Assembly (NCBI GenBank): GCA_037141055.1
Contig: JBAXDH010000002.1
Location: 1-64,000 of the forward strand
Origin: CAIVAT01 sp037141055
Lineage (GTDB): Bacteria; Bacteroidota; Bacteroidia; Bacteroidales; FEN-979
Direction: 5' to 3'
DNA length: 64,000 bases
Shown: positions 17,208 through 26,801 of the stretch, piece after piece
Position numbering within the stretch: position 1 is the stretch's first letter
Layout of the letters: every line of letters starts with the position of its first letter
The notes under the pieces: generated by a model
What the model saw: only the letters and a program-made list of their open reading frames with translations
Databases searched by the model: none
What the model was told of the DNA's origin: nothing
Made by a program: the position numbers and the translations under genes

Positions 17208-18422
17208 TCATCTTTCACTGCTCGTTGCTGTCTCCCTCAATACCTCCACCGCAAACCACGCCATAAGCCCCATGCCGGTCTGCAGGCATTGCTCATCCAC
17301 ATCGAAGGTGGCGGTGTGAAGATTGGAACCTATCCCTTTTTCCTTGTTGGCAATACCAAGCCTGAACATGCACGACGGCACCTCGCGGGCAAAATAGGCA
17401 AAGTCTTCGGCCGTCATTCGTTTTTCCAGTTCTTTAACGTGACCGGCTCCCAGGTATTCCGATGCCAGCCGGAAGAGTGTGGCGGACAGATCCGGGTCAT
17501 TGTACAGGAACGGGTATCCATGGGCAATTCTCACATCACAGGCAGCTCCCATTGCCGAAGCGATGCCGCCGGCAATTGTCCCGATGCGCCTGTGAACCTC
17601 CTTTCGCCATGACTCATCGTAGGTGCGCACGGTTCCTTCGATTTTCACTTCATCCGGGATGATGTTGGTGCGACCGTCGCCGGTAATCTTTCCGAACGAC
17701 AGCACCGTCGGCATCACCGGGTCGGCATTGCGGCTCACGATCTGCTGCAGCGCAACAATGATATGTGAAGCAACCAGGATGGGGTCGATCACCTGGCTGG
17801 GCGTTGCGGCATGGCCGCCCTTTCCCTTCACGGTCAGAAATATTTCGTCGGTTGAAGCCATGTAGGCCCCGGGCCGCAAACCTGCCTCCCCGGCATCCAG
17901 GGTGTTGATGACATGCTGGGCAATGACGAACTGCGGTTTCGGATTTTCAAGGACCCCCTCCCCGATCATGCGGATGGCTCCACCCGGGTAAGTTTCTTCG
18001 GAGGGCTGGAAAATAAGCTTTACCGTACCTTCAAACTGATCTTTAACGGCATTCAGAATCTTTGCCGCTCCAAGCAGGCAGGCCATGTGCACGTCATGAC
18101 CGCAGGCATGCATTTTCCCCGGTGCGGCGGATTTATATTCGACATCATTTTCCTCCCGGATGGGCAGAGCATCCATATCCGCCCGGAGCGCAATGCAGCA
18201 GGAAGCAGGGTTTCTGCCTTCAATGAGTCCGACAATGCCCGTTTCCGCCACCCCGCTTTTATAAGGGATCCCGTATTCGTCGAGTTTGCTGCAGATAAAC
18301 TCGGCGGTACGAAATTCTTCACAGGATAATTCAGGATTCTGATGAAAGTGCCGGCGGATTGCCACAACCTCCTCAAAGCAGGAACGCGACAATGATTCGA
18401 TCTCTTGTTTTAAATGTGCCAT
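17208..18422 (-). CDS. M20D-family amidohydrolase (N-acyl amino acid hydrolase-like)
   Basis: 404 residues of a two-domain M20 metallohydrolase. Metal ligands are in MHACGHDVH (Cys107, His109), QPSEE (Glu142/143) and IAQH (His170), with a late His in the SNLHTATFD segment. The Cys ligand is typical of M20D hippurate/indole-acetyl-amino-acid hydrolases. It has no signal peptide, so it acts in the cytoplasm on N-acyl amino acids or small peptides. Substrate is not predictable. Confidence 0.92.
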   Translation of the reverse strand: MAHLKQEIESLSRSCFEEVVAIRRHFHQNPELSCEEFRTAEFICSKLDEYGIPYKSGVAETGIVGLIEGRNPASCCIALRADMDALPIREENDVEYKSAAPGKMHACGHDVHMACLLGAAKILNAVKDQFEGTVKLIFQPSEETYPGGAIRMIGEGVLENPKPQFVIAQHVINTLDAGEAGLRPGAYMASTDEIFLTVKGKGGHAATPSQVIDPILVASHIIVALQQIVSRNADPVMPTVLSFGKITGDGRTNIIPDEVKIEGTVRTYDESWRKEVHRRIGTIAGGIASAMGAACDVRIAHGYPFLYNDPDLSATLFRLASEYLGAGHVKELEKRMTAEDFAYFAREVPSCMFRLGIANKEKGIGSNLHTATFDVDEQCLQTGMGLMAWFAVEVLRETATSSER

Positions 18423-18461
18423 TGTATCGGACTGTAAATAAAATACAAAAGTAGGGAATGT

Positions 18462-21400
18462 TTAATTGAGCATCAACTTCAGGGTTGAAACCGAGCTCCC
18501 GGCCTGTACCCTTACAAAATAAAGGCCTCCCCGGAAACCTGCCAGGTTTAACGTGATCAGCTCATGAATTCCATCCGGTGAAGGGGTTTGTTCCATTAAT
18601 GTTCTGCCGGTAAGATCGAAAATTGTAATCTTACAATGCCCGCTGAAGTTCCTGTTTATTTCGATGGTCACATGATCCGTTGCAGGATTCGGATAAATCC
18701 TGAATAATGCTGAGGAATTTGCCAGTTCCCCGGACCCCGAGCAGTAGTCAACATGCATATACTTTTGTTTCAGGATCGTCCGTGTATGGATCCCGTTCGA
18801 AACGGTCAGGTTCACATCATATTTCCCGGGGATGTCATACCTCACCAATGGATTAACCTCCGTACTTGTGGCCGGGATTCCTCCTGGAAATTCCCAGTTC
18901 CTCGTCGTGATATTATCGAAGGAATCGTCACTGAACATGACAGTCTGCCCCTGGCATGAGGAGGTGCCTGCAGCATGGAACAATGGCCATGGCCCTGTAA
19001 TGTTAAGATCAAAAAACTCGAGATAACGCTGCATCAGCACGGTATGGGTAGAAGGAGCCGATCCGCCACCCATCTGGCTGAAATCAAGCATCGTCCCGAT
19101 GGTCTTATAATCACTGCCGTGATATGCGAACTCCAGGTTCCTTGCAGGAGTATCCGTATTGACCAGTGTCGGATACGCCGGGGCCTGGGGTTCAAGGCTG
19201 AATACAGAATAATTGATGGGAGCCAGGTAGGAATAGTTCATGAACTCTGTAAACGTTTGTGGCACTCCCTTCACTGTGGGATAAAAATAGACCGGCACCT
19301 TTTTACTTGTGTATTTAAACATCGGCAGCAACGCTGTCTTGTTAAAATAATACCATGTATAATAGCTCTCCAGGTAGAGATTTCCCCCATGCTGCAGGTA
19401 GGTAACCAGGGCGGCAGTTTCCTGATCGGTAAGTACATGTGAACCGGAAGATGCAGTGCCGAGGATCAGGAAGATGCTGCTGTAACGATCTAAACTGAAC
19501 AGCAGGTCACTGATGGTATCATGACCGATATTCAGGCTTTCGAGGGCATTCATCATGGCCATCATGGAAGCGCGGGAGGCTGCCAGGTTGACAAGTGCGA
19601 CCGGCCTGGTTCCGATCAGAAGGGTGGCGCTGAGTGTTTGAATAACTCCCGAGGAATCTCTCAGTGTGACCTGGACCGGCACCTCCATCCCGGGCTGTGC
19701 ATGGCGTGAAGCTTTGATCTGAAAAAAGTAATCTTCAACTGTAAACACGTTCAGCTCACCGATCTGGATTTGAGGGGCCGATAAAACTGTGACCACGGTA
19801 TCCGATGAGATGACTTTCAACTGAAGGTTCCGGGCCATCAGTGAACCTGTATTCCTGACGCTCACCCTCAGTTCGGCTACCTCCCCGGGATCGAGGCGTT
19901 CGTTGTACCCATCTGCTACGACAGGGGTTTCAACCTCCAGTTCAGGCTCCGCAACAGGGAACACAAGCTCCTTTGACCAGGTCCGGGTGGCAGTTTGGGA
20001 GCGCAGGGTCATCATCACCGGGTAGTTGTTTGGCAGGGTCTGGCCCAGCCGGAAAGAAAATGCTGTCGGTATGGTCAGCGTTTGGCCGGGACTGATCATC
20101 GGAACCGTAAATGAACTATCAGACAGCAGGATGTAGCTCTCTGCAGTTCGGAGCTTTAAAATAAGGTTTTGTAACGGCTGGCTGCCATTATTTGTTAATA
20201 CCAGTTTCAGGGAGGCCTGCATTGCCTTTTTCAACCGCTTGTCATTGCCGCATATCAGTTCATCAGCGACCGATAAACCATCTGATAAAAACAGCATTTT
20301 TGAACCGGAAATCTTCCTTGAATCCGCCACACGGATGTTGAGGCCATAGATTATGGACGAATCTGCCTGGCTTACAGTTAAGAAACCTGACCTTGAGAGG
20401 TTTAGTCCCGGGGGTAAAACCGGAGGATAAAAGATGAAACTCTTTCCCGAAAGGTCGTTCGCATTCCATTGGGTCTGAATGTCATAATTGAGCCCGTCAC
20501 CTTTCGAAACCCCCTTGTAAAACGTATGAACGAAGCCCTGGTTGTTCATCGTGCCGTAGCAGAATTCAAACCGCCCGTCGGGATACAGGATCACTGAAAA
20601 ATCATCAGTCGACCCTGTTATATACCTTGAAACGGAGGTTTTCCACCGGATGACGGCCTGGCTGGCATCCGCCTGGTACCATATTCCGTCGTTTTTGTTG
20701 GCCTGGTAAACATACTGTTGCGAGAAGGAGGGCACGATCAGCGGGAACATCCGCAGCATGGCCGTTTCATCGGTGGTGTATGGGGCAGGCAGGCTTTGCG
20801 GTTCAAAGGCGATGAACCCGTCATAATTTACATAAATCGAATCGTATTTCTTTCCGAAGAAAGGAAAACTGAACGGCAGGGCCACCGATGCAAAATACCT
20901 GGTTTCATAATGCACCTGGATGGATGTTCCCCCGATGAGCGGTTCGGGGGTGGAAGAGGGCTTGTTGATATACTCCTCCGCAACCGACCAGTCATACGGA
21001 GGCGTCCCTCCCGAAGCCTGCAACTGTACCTGCAGGGGCTGTGTTCCGGTGAACGGGGGCAGGCTGTTCGTTGCAACCCGCACATCCGGTTTTTCAAAGG
21101 CAGCTACCGCCGAAACCAGCGTCATATTGTTTTCCCTGATAACCACATCCGTGTCCCTCACGGGGATTTCCTGTGCCGACCCGTCATAACGGATGAATGA
21201 CGCACGTTTGATCATCCCCTGGCCGATCTGGTCAGGATCCCGTTCCTCCACCATCATGAAAAAACGGGCAGGTTGTCCTGACGGGACATAATTGAGCAAG
21301 TCAGACACATCCAGTCCAAACTCAATTGATTCAGCCCCGGGTAAGGTATCATTTCCAGTCATGACATGTTCCCCGCCCTGGAAGTTGAAGATGGGAAAAT

Positions 21401-22547
21401 CAATCACATGTTCGGGGAACTGAGCCAGCGTATCACTGCTGACACCCGCCAGTATCCTGATCTTGTTGCGGGCATTATAATTTACCGTTGCCCTGACGGT
21501 GAGAAGCGGCCGACAGGCGGTATCGGCATCCAGAACGTAAACACGGTTGTTCCAGATACCGCCTTCTCCATAATTCAACGCGAAGGACCGGTACAATGCA
21601 TAGACAAAACCGGTATCGGCCCACCATGTCCCGTATGAATTGGCAATCTTGAACCCGCCGATTTCCCAATCGCGGGCGTCGACGATTCCATCGCCGGTGA
21701 TGTCGAGGTTGTTGGTGAACTTACCGTCATGGTTCACGTCATACCTGATGGAATCGTTGTACCCGACCACCGTCATTCCGTGATCCGGGTCAGACTGCCA
21801 GGCAAGCAATACCGTTTTCCCTGCCCCGGGCGTGCCAACAGGCAGAATCGGCATGTTGTAAAGTGTGCTGCTGCTGGTTGTGAAGCAGGCAATGCCACCT
21901 GCAGGGGAACCATCCAGGTGGTTGTAGAGGTAATTTTTAAGCGTGCCGATTCCCTCAATGCTGTTGACTTCTATTGCGGAAACCTGCTTCACGTGATTGA
22001 ACATTCCACGGTAATACTTATCGTACCCGCTGATCCAACCCAGAACCGAATTGGATGTGTCCAGCCCGTAATCATCCGACGTCATATGCCCCTGCTGCCT
22101 GATGGCCTCAAAACTCTGCAGGAAATTCACCCCGACGTACCGGTCGCCCTGGTTCATAAAATTCCAGGTATAATGGGCCGGATAACTATTGTTCCAGAAC
22201 CAGCCGGGTTGGTTCCGCAACCTGTTTATTTCATATGTAAACACATAGACCACACCTGCATACTGCTGGCACGTGTAAAACATATACTGGTCCCTGACCC
22301 CCGGCCAGTATTCATTTTTTGAATTATCAACGATGGCCGGGATCTGGCTTTTGCGGGTTACCTGCGAAAAACCGAGCAGGGGCACTCTCATCGCCATTAC
22401 GGAATCACGGGCCCTCGCATCGCGGGAGTAAACAGGAACCATGGATCGCATGGCCGTTCCCTGGCCGTAGTTTGCACCATGCAGCATGATCGTCAAAATC
22501 ATGGGGAGGAGGAAAAATCTGTACGGTCTCATCTGTTTAATAATCAT
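18462..22547 (-). CDS. Large T9SS-secreted protein with papain-like (C1) domain, PKD and sorting domain
   Basis: 1361 residues; ATG at 22532 is an alternative start giving a tighter signal peptide. Residues about 65-340 look like a C1 peptidase: Gln87 and Cys93 (DQYMFYTCQQYAG), His256 (DHGMTVVGYND) and Asn303 (IANSYGTWW), matching the papain Gln-Cys-His-Asn order. Between His and Asn is an insertion with two calcium-loop-like segments (DVNHDGKFTNN, DITGDGIVDARD). Beta-rich and CARDB-like regions follow, then a PKD domain (about 1190-1270) and a C-terminal T9SS sorting domain (YPNPATDHVTI ... LKLMLN). It is probably a surface or secreted protease. The next gene upstream is divergent. Confidence 0.85.
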   Translation of the reverse strand: MIIKQMRPYRFFLLPMILTIMLHGANYGQGTAMRSMVPVYSRDARARDSVMAMRVPLLGFSQVTRKSQIPAIVDNSKNEYWPGVRDQYMFYTCQQYAGVVYVFTYEINRLRNQPGWFWNNSYPAHYTWNFMNQGDRYVGVNFLQSFEAIRQQGHMTSDDYGLDTSNSVLGWISGYDKYYRGMFNHVKQVSAIEVNSIEGIGTLKNYLYNHLDGSPAGGIACFTTSSSTLYNMPILPVGTPGAGKTVLLAWQSDPDHGMTVVGYNDSIRYDVNHDGKFTNNLDITGDGIVDARDWEIGGFKIANSYGTWWADTGFVYALYRSFALNYGEGGIWNNRVYVLDADTACRPLLTVRATVNYNARNKIRILAGVSSDTLAQFPEHVIDFPIFNFQGGEHVMTGNDTLPGAESIEFGLDVSDLLNYVPSGQPARFFMMVEERDPDQIGQGMIKRASFIRYDGSAQEIPVRDTDVVIRENNMTLVSAVAAFEKPDVRVATNSLPPFTGTQPLQVQLQASGGTPPYDWSVAEEYINKPSSTPEPLIGGTSIQVHYETRYFASVALPFSFPFFGKKYDSIYVNYDGFIAFEPQSLPAPYTTDETAMLRMFPLIVPSFSQQYVYQANKNDGIWYQADASQAVIRWKTSVSRYITGSTDDFSVILYPDGRFEFCYGTMNNQGFVHTFYKGVSKGDGLNYDIQTQWNANDLSGKSFIFYPPVLPPGLNLSRSGFLTVSQADSSIIYGLNIRVADSRKISGSKMLFLSDGLSVADELICGNDKRLKKAMQASLKLVLTNNGSQPLQNLILKLRTAESYILLSDSSFTVPMISPGQTLTIPTAFSFRLGQTLPNNYPVMMTLRSQTATRTWSKELVFPVAEPELEVETPVVADGYNERLDPGEVAELRVSVRNTGSLMARNLQLKVISSDTVVTVLSAPQIQIGELNVFTVEDYFFQIKASRHAQPGMEVPVQVTLRDSSGVIQTLSATLLIGTRPVALVNLAASRASMMAMMNALESLNIGHDTISDLLFSLDRYSSIFLILGTASSGSHVLTDQETAALVTYLQHGGNLYLESYYTWYYFNKTALLPMFKYTSKKVPVYFYPTVKGVPQTFTEFMNYSYLAPINYSVFSLEPQAPAYPTLVNTDTPARNLEFAYHGSDYKTIGTMLDFSQMGGGSAPSTHTVLMQRYLEFFDLNITGPWPLFHAAGTSSCQGQTVMFSDDSFDNITTRNWEFPGGIPATSTEVNPLVRYDIPGKYDVNLTVSNGIHTRTILKQKYMHVDYCSGSGELANSSALFRIYPNPATDHVTIEINRNFSGHCKITIFDLTGRTLMEQTPSPDGIHELITLNLAGFRGGLYFVRVQAGSSVSTLKLMLN

Positions 22548-22691
22548 GGAATAACTTCCGGCATGTGATTTTCCGGAAAAATTATAAATATTCGGACAGA
22601 AGCAAAGTTACGAAGATTCAAATGATCCTTAATCCGGAATTAATATTTACTTTTACGCCTTCAAATGCAATGCTGCGTTAACTTTATCTTC

Positions 22692-23036
22692 ATGAAAATC
22701 AAGGGCTTTTTTTTATTCTTAATACTTCTGGCCACGATCAGCAGTTGCAAACATGTGGTTCAGTACGATTGCACGGGGGCCACACCTACCTATACGGCAA
22801 ATGTCAAGCCCATTCTCGATGCAACCTGTGCGCTTTCCAATTGTCATTCGGGACATGGTGAAGTATTCGACCTTTCCACCTATGCAAGTGCCTCATCGGC
22901 AAGTAAGAAAAAAAGTTTCATGGGATCGATCCAGCACATGCCATTCTACGAGAAAATGCCCAGGAATGCGGACCGGCTGACAGATTCACAGATTCACGTC
23001 CTATCTTGCTGGTGCCAGAACGGTTCGCCGGAATAG
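22692..23036 (+). CDS. Small lipoprotein with c-type-heme-like CX4CH motif
   Basis: The ATG at 22692 gives 114 residues with a lipobox at ATISSC (Cys19). The mature part has Cys46-X4-Cys51-His52, in a context (ILDATCALSNCHSG) common in Bacteroidota outer-membrane or periplasmic cytochrome-like lipoproteins, and a later MP motif (KMPRN) that could give a distal Met ligand. Standard c-heme sites are CX2CH; CX4CH is rarer, so heme binding is plausible but unproven. The gene converges on the carboxyltransferase gene. Confidence 0.7.
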   Translation: MKIKGFFLFLILLATISSCKHVVQYDCTGATPTYTANVKPILDATCALSNCHSGHGEVFDLSTYASASSASKKKSFMGSIQHMPFYEKMPRNADRLTDSQIHVLSCWCQNGSPE

Positions 23037-23038
23037 TC

Positions 23039-23110
23039 AGAGTGACAAGTGACAAATGACAAATGATAAATAAGCCGGATTTTCATTTGTAATTTGTCAC
23101 TTGTAATTCT
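23039..23110. terminator. Long hairpin between convergent genes, built on a heptamer array
   Basis: The left arm (23039-23066) contains four heptamers (AGTGACA x2, AATGACA, AATGATA). The right arm (23083-23110) is its inverted copy with 3 mismatches in 28. The hairpin fills the whole gap between the two stop codons and likely acts as a two-way terminator. Confidence 0.65.
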
Positions 23111-24648
23111 TACAATGGGATATTCCCATGTTTCTTCGGTGGGTTGGTTTTACTCTTGTTCTGTGTAAGTTCCAGCGCTTGGATGAGTTTGGTTCTGGTT
23201 TGGCGCGGAAGGATAATCTCATCCACATAACCCAGTTCGGCAGCTTTATAAGGGTTGGCAAACGTTTCGCGGTAATGATCGACAGCCTCGGCGCGATCGG
23301 CCTCATTCAGTTTCCCCTTGTGAATGATATTTACGGCGCCCTCTGGACCCATTACCGCAATTTCCGCGGTCGGATATGCATAATTTACATCCGCACCAAT
23401 GTGTTTGCTCGACATCACATCATAGGCTCCGCCGTATGCCTTGCGGGTGATCAGGGTGATCTTTGGCACGGTAGCTTCAGAAAATGCATACAGTAATTTG
23501 GCTCCATGCTTGATGATCCCGCCAAATTCCTGGTTTGTACCCGGAAGGAAGCCTGGAACGTCGACCAGCGTAATGAGCGGAATGTTGAAGCAATCGCAGA
23601 ACCTGACAAAGCGTGCGCCCTTGATGGACGAGTTGATATCCAGCACCCCGGCCAGGAAAGCAGGCTGGTTTGCGACGATTCCAACCGGTTTTCCGCCCAG
23701 GCGGGCAAACCCGGTAAGGATATTCTGCGCATAATGGGGCATCACCTCGAAAAAGTTATGATTGTCAACAACCGTGCTGATGAGTTCTTTCATGTCGTAC
23801 GGTTTGTTGGGATCGGCCGGAACCAGCGTCTGGAGTTTCTCGTCCTGCCGCATTACATCGTCGGTACATGGCTGTGCAGGCGGATCTTCCATATTATTGG
23901 CAGGCAGGAAACTCATCAGTTCGCGGATCATCAGGATAACCTGTTCGTCGTTTTCAGCCGCGAAATGCGCCACACCGCTTTTCGAATTGTGCGACATGGC
24001 CCCGCCAAGTTCTTCCATGGTCACCTCTTCGTGGGTAACCGTTTTAATTACTTCGGGTCCTGTTACGAACATATAGCTCGATTCCTTGACCATGAAAATG
24101 AAATCGGTGATGGCCGGGGAATAGACGGCACCTCCTGCACAGGGGCCCATGATGGCTGAGATCTGCGGGATCACGCCCGAAGCCATCACATTCCTGTAAA
24201 AAATATCGGCATAACCGGCGAGGCTTTCAACGCCTTCCTGGATACGGGCTCCGCCCGAGTCGTTCAGCCCGATGAGCGGCGCACCCATTCGCATGGCCAT
24301 GTCCATGATTTTAACCACCTTGTCGGCATTGGCCCGGCTCATGGTACCCCCGAAAACAGTAAAATCCTGGGCAAAGACAAATGTGAGGCGCCCGTCGATT
24401 TTGCCGTAACCCGTCACCATGCCATCGCCCGGCACCTTGTTATGTCCCATCCCGAAATCATGGCAACGGTGCATGACCAGTTTGTCCATTTCAACGAATG
24501 AGTTCACATCAAGCAGCGTGAGAATACGCTCGCGGGCAGTCATCCTCCCGTTTTTATGGATCTTGGCAATTTTATCAACACCGCCACCCAACTCAGCCTT
24601 GCGATTTTTATCGTCAAAAAACTGAAAACGTTCTTCTATGGTTTGCAT
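23110..24648 (-). CDS. Acyl-CoA carboxylase, carboxyltransferase subunit (propionyl-CoA type)
   Basis: 512 residues with the two crotonase-like halves of PccB/MmdA proteins: GGARIQEG and GPCAGGAVYSPA in the N half, DVPGFLPGTNQE and KAYGGAYDVMSS in the C half. The segment GADVNYAYPTAE holds an Asp where PccB-type enzymes that favour propionyl-CoA have Asp. It moves a carboxyl group between biotin and acyl-CoA. It is the third gene of a carboxylase, carrier, transferase operon. Methylmalonyl-CoA decarboxylase is the alternative, but no OadB-like sodium pump subunit is present and a biotin carboxylase is, which favours an ATP-driven carboxylase. Confidence 0.92.
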   Translation of the reverse strand: MQTIEERFQFFDDKNRKAELGGGVDKIAKIHKNGRMTARERILTLLDVNSFVEMDKLVMHRCHDFGMGHNKVPGDGMVTGYGKIDGRLTFVFAQDFTVFGGTMSRANADKVVKIMDMAMRMGAPLIGLNDSGGARIQEGVESLAGYADIFYRNVMASGVIPQISAIMGPCAGGAVYSPAITDFIFMVKESSYMFVTGPEVIKTVTHEEVTMEELGGAMSHNSKSGVAHFAAENDEQVILMIRELMSFLPANNMEDPPAQPCTDDVMRQDEKLQTLVPADPNKPYDMKELISTVVDNHNFFEVMPHYAQNILTGFARLGGKPVGIVANQPAFLAGVLDINSSIKGARFVRFCDCFNIPLITLVDVPGFLPGTNQEFGGIIKHGAKLLYAFSEATVPKITLITRKAYGGAYDVMSSKHIGADVNYAYPTAEIAVMGPEGAVNIIHKGKLNEADRAEAVDHYRETFANPYKAAELGYVDEIILPRQTRTKLIQALELTQNKSKTNPPKKHGNIPL

Positions 24649-24675
24649 AATTTAGAGTTTGGTAAAAGGTTTAAA

Positions 24676-24691
24676 AGCGGACAGGCGGACC
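24676..24691. repeat. Two-copy GGCGGACA-type octamer repeat
   Basis: AGCGGACA-GGCGGACC in the 49 bp gap between the carboxyltransferase and biotin carrier genes. The same octamer family recurs at 33736-33767 and 57011-57034. Confidence 0.6.
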
Positions 24692-24697
24692 ATTTCG

Positions 24698-25231
24698 CTA
24701 TTCCGCTGGTTCGCTGGTGATATTTTCCAATTTTATCATCACCTGGTGCGAATCAACGGTGTCGCCTTCTTTGACAAGAATTGCCTGTACAATTTTATCG
24801 CCGGTTGCTTTGAATTCACTTTGCATCTTCATGGCTTCCACCACGATGAGTGTATCGCCTGTTGCAACGACATCACCGACTTTGACAGGAATCTTGACGA
24901 TCTTGCCGGGCATGGGGGACGCAACCTGGTTGGATCCTTCGACTTCCTGGCCTTTGTTGCGGTTGCTTATATACTTTGATTCTGCATCGATGACCTCAGC
25001 GTTGAAAGTTTTCGCAAAAGTGTTCACGATGAACTTTTTGCTCGACTCCCCCCTGATCAGCTCAACATTGTACGAATGCCCGTTGTATAAAATGGAATAG
25101 ACCCCGTTTTCAACTTCCACAATGTCGAGGTCATATTTATGGTCATCAACTTTGATCAGGGCTTTGTTCCCAACCCGGTTGAGCAGTTCAATCTTTGCCG
25201 TGCGGTGTCCGATACTTATTTCGTATGCCAT
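24698..25231 (-). CDS. Biotin carboxyl carrier protein of acyl-CoA carboxylase
   Basis: 177 residues. The C-terminal lipoyl/biotinyl domain (about 100-172) has VEAMKMQSE with the biotinylated lysine at Lys135 and SPMPGKIVKIPV upstream. The N-terminal 95 residues form a small beta-rich region as in the gamma/alpha carrier parts of PCC-type enzymes. It shuttles carboxybiotin between the carboxylase (25241-26749) and the transferase. Gaps of 9 and 49 bp mark one operon. Confidence 0.93.
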   Translation of the reverse strand: MAYEISIGHRTAKIELLNRVGNKALIKVDDHKYDLDIVEVENGVYSILYNGHSYNVELIRGESSKKFIVNTFAKTFNAEVIDAESKYISNRNKGQEVEGSNQVASPMPGKIVKIPVKVGDVVATGDTLIVVEAMKMQSEFKATGDKIVQAILVKEGDTVDSHQVMIKLENITSEPAE

Positions 25232-25240
25232 GGTACAGGG

Positions 25241-26749
25241 TTATAAACGTAAAACATTTCGTTTGCGGCCAAAATCCTTCCAGTTTGAGCCAAGCTCTTC
25301 ACTGAATTTCTGGGGCTGAACTTCGGCCAGTTTGTCGAGGTAATCAATGAATGCAGTGATGATGGCCATATCCTCGCATTCGGTGCCGCATTTTTTAGTC
25401 GTGAACAACCGGTCATGATTGTCCTCGATGAAATGTGTGTTGTACTTTCCCTCGATGAATTCAGGTGCATCCATGATTCGTTCCAGGAACTTGATGGAGG
25501 TTTTCACACCGGTGATCTTGTATTCATATAAAGCACGACGCATCCGCGCTATTGATTCCTTGCGGGTTTCACCCCAGGTGATCAGTTTGCAGATCATCGG
25601 ATCGTAATGCATCGGGATCTCATAGCCTTCGTAAACATAACCGTCATAGCGAACACCCAGGCCGAGCGGAACTGTAATGTGCTTGATTACGCCGGGGTTC
25701 GGCATGAAATTGTTGTCGGGGTCTTCGGCATAAATCCTGCACTGGATGGCATGCCCGTACTGGTGAAGGTCCTCCTGCCTGAATGAAAGCGGCAGGCCGT
25801 TTGCAATGTTGATCTGCTCCTTAACGAGGTCAACTCCCACAACGCGTTCTGTTACAGGATGTTCAACCTGCAAACGGGTATTCATTTCGAGGAAATAATA
25901 ATCCAGCTGATCGCTGACGATGAATTCGATGGTGCCGGCGCCTTCATAATTTACCGCTTTGGCTGCAGCAACCGCCTTTTCGCCCATCTCCTGCCTCAGC
26001 GCGGGATTCATCAGCGGCGACGGAGTCTCTTCGATAACCTTCTGATGACGGCGCTGGATGGAACATTCGCGTTCAAAGAGATGAACGACATTGCCATGCT
26101 GGTCGGCCAGTATCTGAAATTCAATATGATGGGGTGATTCAATATACTTTTCGATGTAAACGGCATCGTCGCCGAACGCATTCATGGCTTCCGATTTTGC
26201 CATACGGAGCGACGGGATCAGCTCCTCCATCTTTTTAACCAGGCGCATCCCCTTGCCGCCGCCACCTGCGGAGGCTTTGATCATGATGGGCAGGCCGATC
26301 TCGTTGACCACTTCAACCGCCTTTACTTCATCGGAAAGCTTTTCCTTGGTTCCCGGCACCACCGGGACCCCGGAGGCAATCATGGTTTGACGGGCAGTGA
26401 TTTTATCACCCATGGTCCGGATAGCATAGGCATCGGGTCCGATAAATTTGATCCCTTCTGCTTTGCAACGTTCTGAAAATCCGGCATTTTCCGAAAGGAA
26501 ACCGTATCCCGGGTGGATGGCATCGGCCCCCGACTGTTTAGCTGCACCGATGATGGCATCAACATTCAGATAGCTTTCCCGTGAAGGAGCCGGTCCGATG
26601 CAATAAGCTTCATCCGCATAGCGTACATGCATGGCCTGACGGTCGGCATCCGAAAACACCGCAACAGTCACAATACCAAGCTCCCTGCATGATCGCATCA
26701 CTCTTACCGCAATCTCCCCGCGGTTGGCCACCAATACTTTTTTAATCAT
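25241..26749 (-). CDS. Biotin carboxylase subunit (AccC/PccA-type)
   Basis: 502 residues: N-terminal KVLVANRGEIAVRVMR, the ATP-grasp glycine loop GGGGKGMR, EFQILADQHGN, the ERECSIQRRHQKVIEE block and FLEMNTRLQVEHPVTE. These are the full signature set of biotin carboxylases, which carboxylate biotin on the carrier with bicarbonate and ATP. It is about 50 residues longer than E. coli AccC, with a C-terminal tail as in PCC-type carboxylases. First gene of the three-gene operon. Confidence 0.95.
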   Translation of the reverse strand: MIKKVLVANRGEIAVRVMRSCRELGIVTVAVFSDADRQAMHVRYADEAYCIGPAPSRESYLNVDAIIGAAKQSGADAIHPGYGFLSENAGFSERCKAEGIKFIGPDAYAIRTMGDKITARQTMIASGVPVVPGTKEKLSDEVKAVEVVNEIGLPIMIKASAGGGGKGMRLVKKMEELIPSLRMAKSEAMNAFGDDAVYIEKYIESPHHIEFQILADQHGNVVHLFERECSIQRRHQKVIEETPSPLMNPALRQEMGEKAVAAAKAVNYEGAGTIEFIVSDQLDYYFLEMNTRLQVEHPVTERVVGVDLVKEQINIANGLPLSFRQEDLHQYGHAIQCRIYAEDPDNNFMPNPGVIKHITVPLGLGVRYDGYVYEGYEIPMHYDPMICKLITWGETRKESIARMRRALYEYKITGVKTSIKFLERIMDAPEFIEGKYNTHFIEDNHDRLFTTKKCGTECEDMAIITAFIDYLDKLAEVQPQKFSEELGSNWKDFGRKRNVLRL

Positions 26750-26793
26750 GGGGTTGACAATTAAAACTATTTATTCTGATTCTAAAAATCGGG

Positions 26794-26801
26794 CAAAACT
26801 A
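26794..26801 (-). promoter_or_regulatory. -7-like element (TAGTTTTG) for the carboxylase operon
   Basis: Read on the minus strand, TAGTTTTG fits TAnnTTTG, 44 bp before the biotin carboxylase ATG. No clear -33 TTG is seen. Confidence 0.4.
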
